DNA of 24,891 nucleotides from Ophiothrix spiculata (Eukaryota; Echinodermata; Ophiuroidea; Amphilepidida; Ophiotrichidae), in assembly GCA_000969725.1 (NCBI GenBank), contig JXSR01S007781.1. The stretch is one strand, 5' to 3'. A model generated the notes under the pieces. The model saw nothing but the letters and a program-made list of their open reading frames with translations. It did no database searches and was not told the origin of the DNA. Shown here piece after piece: positions 12,401 through 24,400 of this stretch (within the stretch, counting starts at the first letter, position 1; each line of letters opens with the position of its first letter). A program made the translations under genes and the position numbers.

Positions 12401-15400
12401 TTTGTCAAATGACACCCTTTTCATGTAATTTCACATGTAGAGCAAAATGAAGTTCGCTGCATTTATGACTGGCTTGAGTTAGCTCTGAGGAGCTTGATCT
12501 AAATTAAAAATATATATTATAGTTCGAGAAATATCAGGTTTAGGCCCAGAAATACTAGGTTTACATTGAATGACATTTTAATAAATTTAAAAAGATATTG
12601 GACCTTTAGTAAATTTGAAATGATAATAGTTGGTCCTGACTCCTCAGACAATTCTATAAAGCAGCTGTTCCATGCCGACTTCTATCCTCCCCTGAGTTCT
12701 ACCCTCCCGGAGTAAAAAATCATGTGAATTTGAGCCAGACAGTTATCAGTGCTGAGTAAATGGTATACTATAGAAATGGTAGTATTATAAAAGCATTTTC
12801 AGCTCTGAACCAGAGCTAGCTTGAGTTGGTACTCTACAAAATTTTGTATGTGTCACAAAAGTTTATTTAACATAGGGTCTTAGAGAACCAATTATATGTC
12901 AAATCTACTCCAGGGAACTAATCTTTTTCCAAATTGTGGTCTTATGAACTGATATTTCCCATTAAACTGAACAATTTGAGCTGAAAATTGGCAAAAATGA
13001 GCTTGAAACACACTTTGGGCCACTCTCTTTGAATATTGCATCTTTTAATTTAGAACTAGAGTACCAAGGGTCTACCATCAAAACATGACACAGTAAATGC
13101 ACAAATATGAAATAAATGAAGACTTGTGTCAAAACAATTCTATAAAGAAGCAAGTCAATAAGCAAGATTGGGCACAAAATGGAAGTACGAAAGAACAACA
13201 AACTTGATTACGTGATTTCCTGTCTTATTCTTCTATAACTAACTACATTTCTTTTCACTATTCAACAACTCTGCATTTTGAATGTCAACATTGGAATACA
13301 TTCATGGATATCAACCTTTGGATAAAATTCAAAATAAATAGAACACTTGTTTGATCAATCAGAAGGCCGGTCATGTCTGCACATCAGAGTGTTATGTGTT
13401 GTTGTCATGGAGACAGAGCAAACCAAACACAGTCATTCATTATTCAATAGAACAAAACAATGTAACACTTTTCTTGTCTTGCAGATCTTCTGGAATAAAG
13501 TTTGGCCAGAATTTTGATATCAACACTCACACATTTATCCAGAGGTGAATATGCAGAAGTTTTATAGGGACTGGCCAAGATTCTTCCCACTACTTTGCTA
13601 CCTACATATTCAACCGATCTTGCCGATCTTCTGGAGAAAGTTTGTATTTCTGGAATAAAGTTTTGCCAGAATTTTGATATCAGCACTCACACATTTATCC
13701 AGAGGTGAATATGCAGAAGTTTTAAAGGGACTGGCCAAGATTCTTCCCACTACTTTGCTACCTGCATATTCAACCGATCTTGCAGATCTTCTGGAGAAAG
13801 TTTATATTTCTGGAATAAAGTTTTGCCAAAATTTTGATATCAGCACTCACACATTTATCCAGAGGTGAATATGCAGAAGTTTTAAAGGGACTGGCCAAGA
13901 TTCTTCCCACTACTTTGCTACCTATATATTCAACCGCATAGCCAGGATCGGTTTTATAGTTGACCCAGAGGTGCATATGACCTCCAATTGGCAAAAATAG
14001 GGTGATTTTGTAACTGTGATGGGCAAACAAATAAATGTTGATTGAATTGTTTCTTTTTCAATCAATCAATCAATCAATCAGACACATTTATAAAGCGCCT
14101 AAACCAAACAAATTGTACTAAGGCGCTTAAAAAGGCCAAAATACACAAAGAGTTAATTGTTGTAAGCAATTGTGAAAAGATGCTTTTCAGTTGTTTTTTG
14201 AAAGTTTCAATAGTCTTGCATCCCTTGATGTAATCAGGTATTATGTTCCATAGCTTTGAAGCATAACATGAGAATGATCTGTCGGCGAATGAGGTATTTG
14301 TTCTATGTTCAATGAACTTTGGATATATTGATGTAGAACGAAGGCAACGTTGTGTAGTCTTTAGTTTAAGCATGCTGGTGATATAGTCTGGAGTTTGTGA
14401 ATTAACAGATTTGTAAACTATGACAAGAATCTTGAAATCAATGCGTTCCTTGAGAGGGAGCCAGTGGAGTGAAATAAGTTCCGGTGTGATGTCATATTTG
14501 CGTTTCCTGGTAACAAGACAAGCAGAAGTGCGTTGAATATTCTGGAGACAGTTCAAGAGAGTGCTACTGATATTCACAAGTAGACTATTACAATAGTCCA
14601 ATCTTGATGTGACTAATGTGTGGATAGCAAGTTTTGTAGCCTCTGTGGTAAGCATCTTTCTTGCACGGCCTATATTGACAAGTTGGAAGTTAGCAACTTT
14701 TAATATACATTAGATTGTCTCTAGGATCTTTATTTGATCCTTTAACTAGTAAATCCCTCTGAAGTACAAATTTAGATTTAAAAAAACAGTGGATATAGTC
14801 ACACCATAAAGAATGATATGATGCAAATTAATTTTCTCTAAATTAAATCCATTTCTGTGTAGATTGCTTTACCTTTTTGGATTTCACTACATTTTTAAGC
14901 TTTTTTATTCAGAGCAGTTTCTATACGTTATTAATTCTAAGTAGAATCTAGGCTAGTCCCTCTACTTAACTCTCACATCTACCCCATGTCCCTCCATTTT
15001 TTGGAAAGAATCAGCAAGACAGAGCCTTTAAATGACAGTAAGAATAGTATATATATCTTTACCACATCACAGTATTATATGTGACCTACCATATTGAATG
15101 GTACTTTAAGGGTCCCCCAATCAAAAGTGATTTTTTGGTCTCACCTCAAAGATTATATTTTAAGCTTTAAAATGACACCTTGCTTTTAGTTATTGGATAT
15201 TGGATTGCAAAGTTATATTCAGTTAGGTCAAAAAGGCATTGGGCCAATTTGGAAAACTATAGTTCTGAGAAAAATCTGAGTTTTTGTACTGAGTAAAATT
15301 TGAATAGAGAGAGGATTTTTATCTTGGTTTTTGCCACATTTTTCTTATGTTTTAAATGTTGGAACCTGATTAATATGATAGAATACACTTCAAAGGTAAG

Positions 15401-18400
15401 GTTTCTGATGAAATTAGAAATTCGACCTTGGACGTGATTTCTGACTATGCTCAGCTTCAATGGGCCGTATCTCGTAATTTACTATGCTGACCTTTAAGGT
15501 ACCTTTCGATATGGTGGGTCACATATATCTGCCCATGCCTCCTGCTTTTGTATCCATTTATCACAAATGATATCATGCCACTTCTGATTAATGTACAATA
15601 CATATAAAATGCTGAAAAACATGTAAACCACTTAACTCATGTTGAGCTACATACGATAGAAATCCAATTTCAAGCATATTCCAATACCAGATTCCCAACA
15701 GCAGGATATAATTACTATTCTCTGACTATTGAACTTAAAGGATAAACTATAACAAAATCCTTTACATAAGCTTAAAAGGCTGAGAAGCTTTGGTTAATAT
15801 TTGTCAAAAAGTTATGTTTTTATAAAATTATAAGTCAATGATTTTAAATATGTTGGAATTTGTTTTATAAGGTTTCCCATCTCAAAGTACTATTGGACAG
15901 AAATTTGGTGGGTAATATAATACATGCTTAGAAGGTAAATTGTGTAAACCATTTTTCTTGAGGTACCATCCCAACCCGAAGGATGAGCGGTAGTAGGCCT
16001 GGAACCAGTACCGTGATACAGGCCTACTGTGGAGGGGAGCATGGCCGAGCGGTTAGAGCATGGGTCTCGTAATACAGAGGTTGTGGGTTCGAGCCCCGGC
16101 GGTTCACGTCTCCTTGTTTCCTTGGGCAAGAAAGTTTACTCTAATTGCTCCATGGTTCGGAAGTCACGTTAAGCCAGTGGTCCCCTGTGCGAATGCTCCT
16201 TCTTGGGGTATGCATACAGTGTATACCTGGTGAGTCTACCACCCTTCACACTGTGCTTGTCCAAAAATAATCCATAAAAGTGGGATGATAAGACCAAAAA
16301 TAGGTTCTTGAAAACATGGAAGTTTCCATAGTATATGTGGAGAAGCTGCTCAAATGGTTTCACAGAAAATCCGTTGACACAGGTCCCGTTTTTTCCAAAA
16401 GAAAATCCCTACATAAGGGTCTCAAATTTCAAATTTAGGCAAAAACATCCAAAGAATTGGGCCAAAATAGGCAAAATGGTCAATAACAAAATAGTCAAAT
16501 CAACCGTTTGTGGGCCTAATAAATACCCTTGGAAAAGAGTACGGGTTTTAGACTTTGGGCAGCACACATAATAATACCCCCATGAAATCTCTCAATATGG
16601 ACCATTGGGAGCCAACATCCGGCATCAATCTAGATCTACTTGAATACTTGGTTTGCTGGCAATGACCTTGAATCAGACACAACATTGAAGCTCATTTCCT
16701 AGGTTAGTTTGTATCTGGGGGAAGGGGGCACCTTAGTACAAAGTGGTTGTTAGGAAATGCCACAAACAGCATCTCAACCAATCATTTTTCTTTGCAAATT
16801 GGTAGGTTGACGAGTCTTCTACGTTTCTAAATTTTAAAAATTTATGTCAAATGGTACAGTAAATTTGGGCATTTTTCATAAATATCAGGAAAATGTTGAA
16901 CCAACATATGGTATATGTTCACAAAAACTGCATTTTTGGTATAAATTTGAACTAAAAATTTAGTCAATTTGTCACATGGCTAGGTTATCTTTTCTTGAAA
17001 ATTGGTATAATAGGCGGTACTTCAAATTTTCCAGTTGCAAGTCCCTACCAAAACTAAACTTAAGTACCCTCCCAGGTTTTGCAGCAAATTGAATACCACC
17101 TGCCGACCTATATGAGGCGCATTCCAACAAGTTGTACATGTCATTTTTCTTACAATGATCTCATAATAACTTTCCCAGTATGAAGTATGATATGGACCCC
17201 ATGCTAACAAGCGAAATACATCTCTACTGATCCGAGTACCCCTTCCCCTGGGATTGAAAACCACCTTCCTACCTATGAAACACATTCCAACAAGTTGTAC
17301 ATATCATGTTTCTTACAATGATCCTATAATAACCTTCCCAGTATGAAGTATGATATGATACTGGCCCCATGCTTACAAGTGAAATCGAGCCCAACTGATT
17401 CCATGAAACAACATTGAAAACATACACTTAGATAGCTTGGGGAAATGTTTTCTTCAGATATTGCTAGGGGTTTGTTTTGTTCAAACTTTTGACAGTCTTT
17501 TTCTGTTTTTGTTTTCTGTTATTTTTTGTTTATTCGGGCTTATCATCTCCTCTGGTCTTTGACACCAAAAGATAAACCTGTTTGCAATCTCAATTTTTTG
17601 TCAGTGTGTTTTATTGCTATTGCTTGAAAATCACACTTAATTTGAATATATTGAATGTGTAGTGTCATGACTAAAACAATATGGTCTCACAAACCTAAAA
17701 AAGGTTTGAAGACCATTCATTGGAAGGGCATATATTTTTGAGATCTTTACTTTCCAAAACTTTCCCAAAGGCATTTTTAAAGATCTTGGACGAGATCATT
17801 AAACTGGTTGCAGACCTCCAAACAGCATACAAATGTTTTTCCCAAATATCTAAAAATTATCAATTTACGCTGGTACCCTCGATGTGGGCGCTTCACTGTA
17901 TGGCTCAGACTGCCCATCACCGCAGGTATTGGCTGTTCAAAATTAGTCAGAATTTTGACCAGTAGAATTACACAACTTGACAGCTCACTCTCCCTATCAA
18001 ACTACACGGCAAACGTTCGTGATTGGAAGGCTTTGGTGAAGAGGTTGACAAAATGGCGATGTTTACACGCGCGACCTTTACATGGCGCCCTGCGTTTAAC
18101 AACGCGTTACAAGCATTCGCGCAATCACCAATGCGTCGCGCATGTTGTGTGTTTGATGCGGAAAATAAATACCTTCAGGGCACGGGCCAATCAAGTGCTT
18201 AGATTCATTAGCGGATACCTGCGTCTTATGTCAGTGTGGAGTTGTTGAAGACATAAGAGGCAGGGGACCAGCGTATTATCAATTAGGCAAAAAAACAAAC
18301 AAACTCTGTCTCAGCTTCCTTAGGCCCAAAACCCTAAGCGCTACGCATTTGTTTGTTTTTAGTCAAAAAGGCTATGCGGACTTAGTCAAAAAGGCTATGC

Positions 18401-21400
18401 AGACGCGCAAATCTTTTTTTTATTACGTTTTTAGGTCACAAATTTTTTTTGTCGCTTCACGGCCAAATTTTTCCTCATTTTTTTTATCTCTCGATGTAGG
18501 AAAAAATAAAAATACTCAAAATCTCGTAAAAACCTTAAAAAGAAAAAAAAAAGAAGAAATGCTGTAAAATTCGAATTTTTAACCCTATGCGCGCGGGATG
18601 CTGAGACAGAGTTCTTTTTTTCTTTGGCCTTATCATTGACTGCTCTAGCATAGTTTGTTAATATGCAAAACTGACACTTTGAATTTGGGGCTATCAGGGT
18701 TTTGTAAATAAATTGTGTGTTATCAGGGTTTCAAATGCCTAATGAGCTAACATTTACGCCAGCAAGTGGAAGTATAGTTCAATTGCTCTTTGCATGCATG
18801 TTAATATACAAAAACGATCATTGTGATTTTGTGCTATGAGGGTACTGAATTATGTGTTATCAGAATTTCAAATGACCTCTCACCTATTGATCCAACATTC
18901 AGACCAGCAAGCGGTAATGTGGTTCCATTGACTCCTCTGGCATGGTGATTCCCAGCGTGGTGTGCGGCACAGCTCTCACATTCCTGTCCCAGTAGTTTCT
19001 GCCTTGCCAGGTACATATTCGGAGCATTACGCTCTATACTTTTAACAATAACAGACTGTAAACAAAAGCAAGAATAAAATTGATGAGTGGTTTTGTCAAA
19101 TTTGATACAGGTGTTGCGATTAAAAGAAAACAATGCTTGACATGCTTGTATCTTTGTGGTAAGGGGCTAGCTGTGAAAATATATTGTGACGTATATACAT
19201 CATTCTGAAACTGAATATCCAGTTGCTTTCTAATATAAGAGATTGTTTTCTTCATTGTCATAAGTGGTTTGCAGGTGTTATCAAAGACAATACTACTTAC
19301 TCTTAAGAATAAAATATTCAGTTAAAGATCCGCTGAATTTTTACCATTGATTTTTACAATGATTTATTGTCGAAAAAAGATACTTGTTTTTTTCCTTGAA
19401 AGATACTCTTTTCATCTATACAAGGGAATTGACTGACTTTCATATGTAATCCTTTAAATAGTATCACAACGTAACTATATGAAGGCCCATTTTGTACTGC
19501 ACTAATATTTTTTGTATGAAGTGTTTTAATGCTTTTTAGACTATTAGGAAATTACTAGACCAAGAAGGATGGCTCAATCATACTCTATTCACCTTGCCAT
19601 AAATTTCTCCCCTATGCTTGATTTTCCATTGCATATTGTCCGATCGCTTCAACTTTTAAAATGTTTTTGAGATTTTGCCCATTATTTTTCTCATAGCCAA
19701 TGTGAAATTTTGACTGAAAACATGTTTCGTTTTAAGTGAATATGTGTCTGTTTTTAAAAAGCAACCATAACTAAATTGCACAGTATGTGGTATACTCTAA
19801 TACAGTGGTGGGCAACCTATGGCCCACGGGCCGCATGCGGCCCGCAAGCTCTTTTTGTGTGGCCCGCCAAGCCCATAAAAGAAAAAAAATAATGAGTACA
19901 ATTTGGAAAAGGAAGCTGCAAAATAAAAAGTCATATAGCGCATGGAATAAACTGGTCATCTCAGCAATGGTCAGAAATATGGTATTCTTCCAAAGTTGAA
20001 CAAAATCGCTTTTATACTGTATAAATACATAACAATTATTGTTTTTTTTTTCTTTATCCATTCTTAAAGCGTAGATCAGTAAGCCCTATATTTTCTTTTG
20101 GTGGACGGTCACATATATCATGATGGTGTATTTTAAGCTATTTTATCCATTCTTGGAGGAACACAAATTGTTTCTACGCAATATAATATATGCAATTATT
20201 TTCGCACAAGCAAGACACAATGAGGATTCGTGTACTCCCGGGGTTTTTCCCCTTTGGATGAGGGAATATTATATACATTCCCTAAAAACAATGAGGAGGT
20301 TATGAAAATATATAAAATATATTTGCTGGTAAAAAATGAAAAATATATAAAATAATTATATTTGCTGGTAAATAATTTCAACTGGCAATTTTGCCCAGGT
20401 GATGTATATAATAATACATTACTATAATTTGCGCCATAAAATCTGTTGTAATATCTTAAAAACCAGTCGTGTTTCAGATTTCGTTATGCGAGTGCAAGAA
20501 ATTGTCGTATCTGCAAAACAGTTTCAGTTTTTCATAAATGTGGTTTGCAGCTATTGAAATGGTTCTTCAGGTGTCCTTCACTAGCTCTTGAAATTGTTCT
20601 TCAGGTGATCGTCACGTTAATAACCATTTCAACAGTCATTCATAAATGGGAGAGAAAATTTTGAAGGTTTTCGCAATCAAGTGACAAAGTGATAAATAAT
20701 AATTGGAGTACACCAACAGAAGCCAATTTTTTGCTGGCTGATGTTTTGGTGAATTATTTGCAAATACTTTAACATATGACCAAAATACATTTATATAGCT
20801 GTGAGTAAGGATATTCGTTTCCCATACTGAGCAAAGATAATGTCCCAGGTCTTCCTTGAGGTTTTTCAGAATATGTTTTTGCTAATTGCTAACTTGCACC
20901 AGAAGTGTCCATAGGTAGGGAAAATTGATACTACTCCAGGAAAATTTGAATTTGAAAATGACGTACTACTACTAGTTTGCCTTCGGGAGATCGAACATAG
21001 GGACATTCAAAGTAAAATTTTGCAGAAAAAACGGGAGACTATTTTTGGTGCAAATTTCGATTGATGCACCTTTTAAAATGCACAAAGGCAGCTAAAGGGT
21101 TTATTAACGTCAAAAGGGGGGTCATGATAGTATATAGAAACATGCCGCGAAAAATGTTCTTTTTTGGCCCGCGGTAGTAAAAAGGTTGCACACCACTGCT
21201 CTAATATATAAAATTGCTCACAAAATGTTGGTACAATTAAATGAAAAAACACACACAAAACCCTCCCGATCTTTGAAACTGCAACTTAATTTTGAAAAAT
21301 CAGACAATGTACCTTTTAAAGGAGTCTCTCGTAATTTGATTTTTATCTCATACATATTAATTAATCAAAAACAATCTAAATTGAAATTGTCAAAAGCTTG

Positions 21401-24400
21401 CCACGTAATTATTTTCAATAATCATTTTAAACAATGTTTTGAAAATAAATTTTGTCATAACTTCTTAAACCACAAATATCAACAATTATCAAAAACCTTG
21501 TAGTCATTATTATCATATCACACAAAAAAGACAATTCTACATTCATAGTATGTTGTTTTAGGTAACATTTTCAATCTTGAAAATGGAAGTAAAGCTTTGT
21601 TCATTTCACCAGGTGTGACATGGTGTTCGGGCATGAACATAGTCTATATTTAATCAAAATCGCTAAATCAACATTTTGCGTTTGGTTATTTCAAATGAAA
21701 ATATGGCTCTGTGATCAAACTAAACAACATGACTCAAAGATATTTATTATGACAAGTATTGAAGTGTGAACGTTTGTCTCATGCGGGGGCTAAGAGTTAA
21801 AATTGTCTAAAAATAGGTTGATATTACAAGATTGTCGGCAAAGTGTGAGGGAAGACGCTTTATTTTAGCTTATTATCTGTAATTTTGAAAACAAAACAAG
21901 CCAAACATCTTGTATTTGCATTATTGCATCATTATTGATGTAGTGTCGTTAAAGTAATAAACACTGATGAGTAATTAGCAGTGATTCACCATGAGTCTTA
22001 TGAGAAAAAGTTCCCACTACTATCCTGGTTTCTAAAGCATGTGACTAATGCTGCTTTCATACTTATTGTCGCTTTGTAGCTTTGCAGCTCTGTCGCTTGC
22101 TTCCTTTCACACTTTTGTAGCTTTGCAGTTTTGTCGCTTTATAGATTTGCCGCTTCATGTCGCTCTGAAAGTTGAATTCATTTCAACTCAAAAACTCTTG
22201 TCGTGCGACAAAATTTTGCCTATATCGATTATCTCAGCGACATGTAGCTTTGCCGCTACGACAACCGGAAGCGGCAAGTTTTTGCAAAAAATATACGTCA
22301 TGCAGCGACAAAGAAGCAAAACTACATGAGTATGAAAGCAGCATTAGGCCCAATTTGATACTCTAGTAATAGAATATCAAATTGGGCTTAAAATATAAGA
22401 ATAAGTCAACTCCAATAGACTTGTTGAGATATTTTCATATAGCCTAAGAACCTATAAATAAATAGCAATGGCTCTGCTCTTCAAGTGCTTTTGCTTAGTA
22501 TCAATTGTGTCAATTAGGTCATTTCAGTAAGAGTTCTTTGCAGTTGTGATATCTCATAGAAGGTACTGTCCTAAATGTTCCCAAGGTCAACAAAGCAATG
22601 AAGATTAAATGGCTTGCCTATGCTGGCCTCAAAACTCTTTGGTCCAGTAAATAGCTAGCTTACAATATTAAGTTGTCAGAGCTTTGGCTTGCATCCAACG
22701 GCTCTAAATAACATCTAATGGTCTATTGGACTCAAATTCACACATAGCTTTGAATGGTATGGCGCATGCAATACAGCTTACTTTACTAGGTCATTCTAGA
22801 TTTTGATTTGACACCTATTTAAAACATCTAACTTCTCCATCATCTCAGCAAGTCTGTTAGACTCATTTCCCCTCTCCCAATCCTATGTTTCAAATGGTGG
22901 ACCTCCTTTGCAGAATTAATTCAACCAAATAAAGCTTACTTTGCTTGGTCCAACTGTTCCCATCATCTTCGCAAGTTTGTTGGCCTCAACTCCAAACCTC
23001 AAGTCAGTTTCAACTGATGCACCCTTTGCATTCCATCCAGCAAAAAGCTTACTATGTTGGGTTGTTCATGCTAACGTTTCATTTAATTGACATAAAAAAT
23101 ACATATAACTGTTCCAACATTGTAATTATTAGACATATCTCTACCCAATTGTATATGGTGCACCCTTCACAATTCTAAATTTCTAGAACATTGCTTCGCT
23201 AGGCTGTTTCTAGTACATAAGAGCTTACTTTGCTAGGCTGTTTCGGCTTTGGTTTGACGCTAATAAATACATCTAACTGCTCCATCATTTCCGCTAGCCT
23301 ATTGGATTCGATCTCTACATCGTCTTTGATGTCAAACATCAACACAAGAGGAAGGCAACCCTGGAAACAGAAATTTCAACATTGGCAAATTACAAAACAT
23401 GAATTATAGACAAATCAAGAGAAGTTGTAGGACTAGGGACATATGTGGCTTAGCGATATAGTACACACGTGGTTTCAGCCCCCGACTCTTACTCATTGGG
23501 ATTGAGCATTTTGGGTTCGAATCCGGTGAACGGTGTGTGTAGTGTCCTTGCCATGTGTGGCTTAGTGGTACAGGATAAGCCTGATTGTTCAAAACCCCAT
23601 TACGGTCAAATTCTGGAGTTCAAAATCAGTCCGTGTGATAATACTCACCGGCTAGTGAGGCCCGCACATATTTTTTTTCCAGTTATTGGTTAGTGCACAA
23701 AAGAAGGATGGTGTCCACACAAAAGATATCTAGCATAAAACTGAAAGATGTAGGGTTCATTTTTCATTTCAGGCACTTTCTTTGAGTTTGTATAATCTTT
23801 AGACCATGTCGTGGTGCAGACTTCCTTGTCGTCTTGACCACGACATACTCCTACCTTACCAAGCCTGTAGGCACAGCCAAATATGATTGAGGCACTAGGC
23901 CAAAAACTTGATATTTATCTCCTATGTAAAACTGTGACATTTTGAGGTAATTTTTTGCACATAAATTGACACTTTTTAGAAAATGATGTATATTCAAGTG
24001 GAAACAATTTTATAAACTCTGGGTTGAAGTATGCTATGGTTCTTTTTGAAGGTTTTTAGATGTAAATTATAAAAATGATTAAAAACGATTTTTTGACAAA
24101 AAATAGTGCAAAAAATTATCATTTTTGGTCAAATCTTTGGATGACAACGATTGGCATCGAATGACAAAAACACTTACAAAATGAAACCTCTAAATCATTT
24201 TTTGGCATGGCAGTTTTTTAGTCAGAGCGCTGCAAAAATGGGCATTTTTGGTAAAAAAATGGCAAAAAATGGTCAGAATTTGAAATTTTTAATGAAAAAT
24301 TTGCCTAAAACATTCTTTTATTGAAAAATTGGAGTCTTAATTGTTTATCTTAACTATCAAGAAATGTGAATATAAGTTTAATAAACATTCCAATTAAAAA

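Larger units (their letters stand above)
22590..23360. repeat. Array of exon 2-centred tandem copies
   Basis: Donor hexamers GTAAGC (plus strand GCTTAC) lie at 22658, 22776, 22934, 23047 and 23223 (functional), with a decayed end at 23191. Upstream parts also share GGGTGCACC-like starts. Spacing is uneven (118, 158, 113, 176), as expected for an old duplication array. Confidence 0.85.

Noticed and set aside
13481-13937. Possible CRISPR array or repeat-protein gene
   Set aside because: The units are 160 bp and contiguous without spacers, and the unit length is not a multiple of three.
16035-16110. tRNA-Thr(CGT)-like gene
   Set aside because: Good boxes A and B, but the acceptor arms do not pair and the sequence runs on into a SINE body.
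17808-18248. 146-codon plus-strand open frame
   Set aside because: No recognisable family and no splice or start context. It crosses a CpG-rich patch where stop codons are rarer by chance.
22590-22640. A fifth full exon 2 relic
   Set aside because: GAGGCCAGCATAGGCAAG resembles copy D2 only briefly; too short to call.
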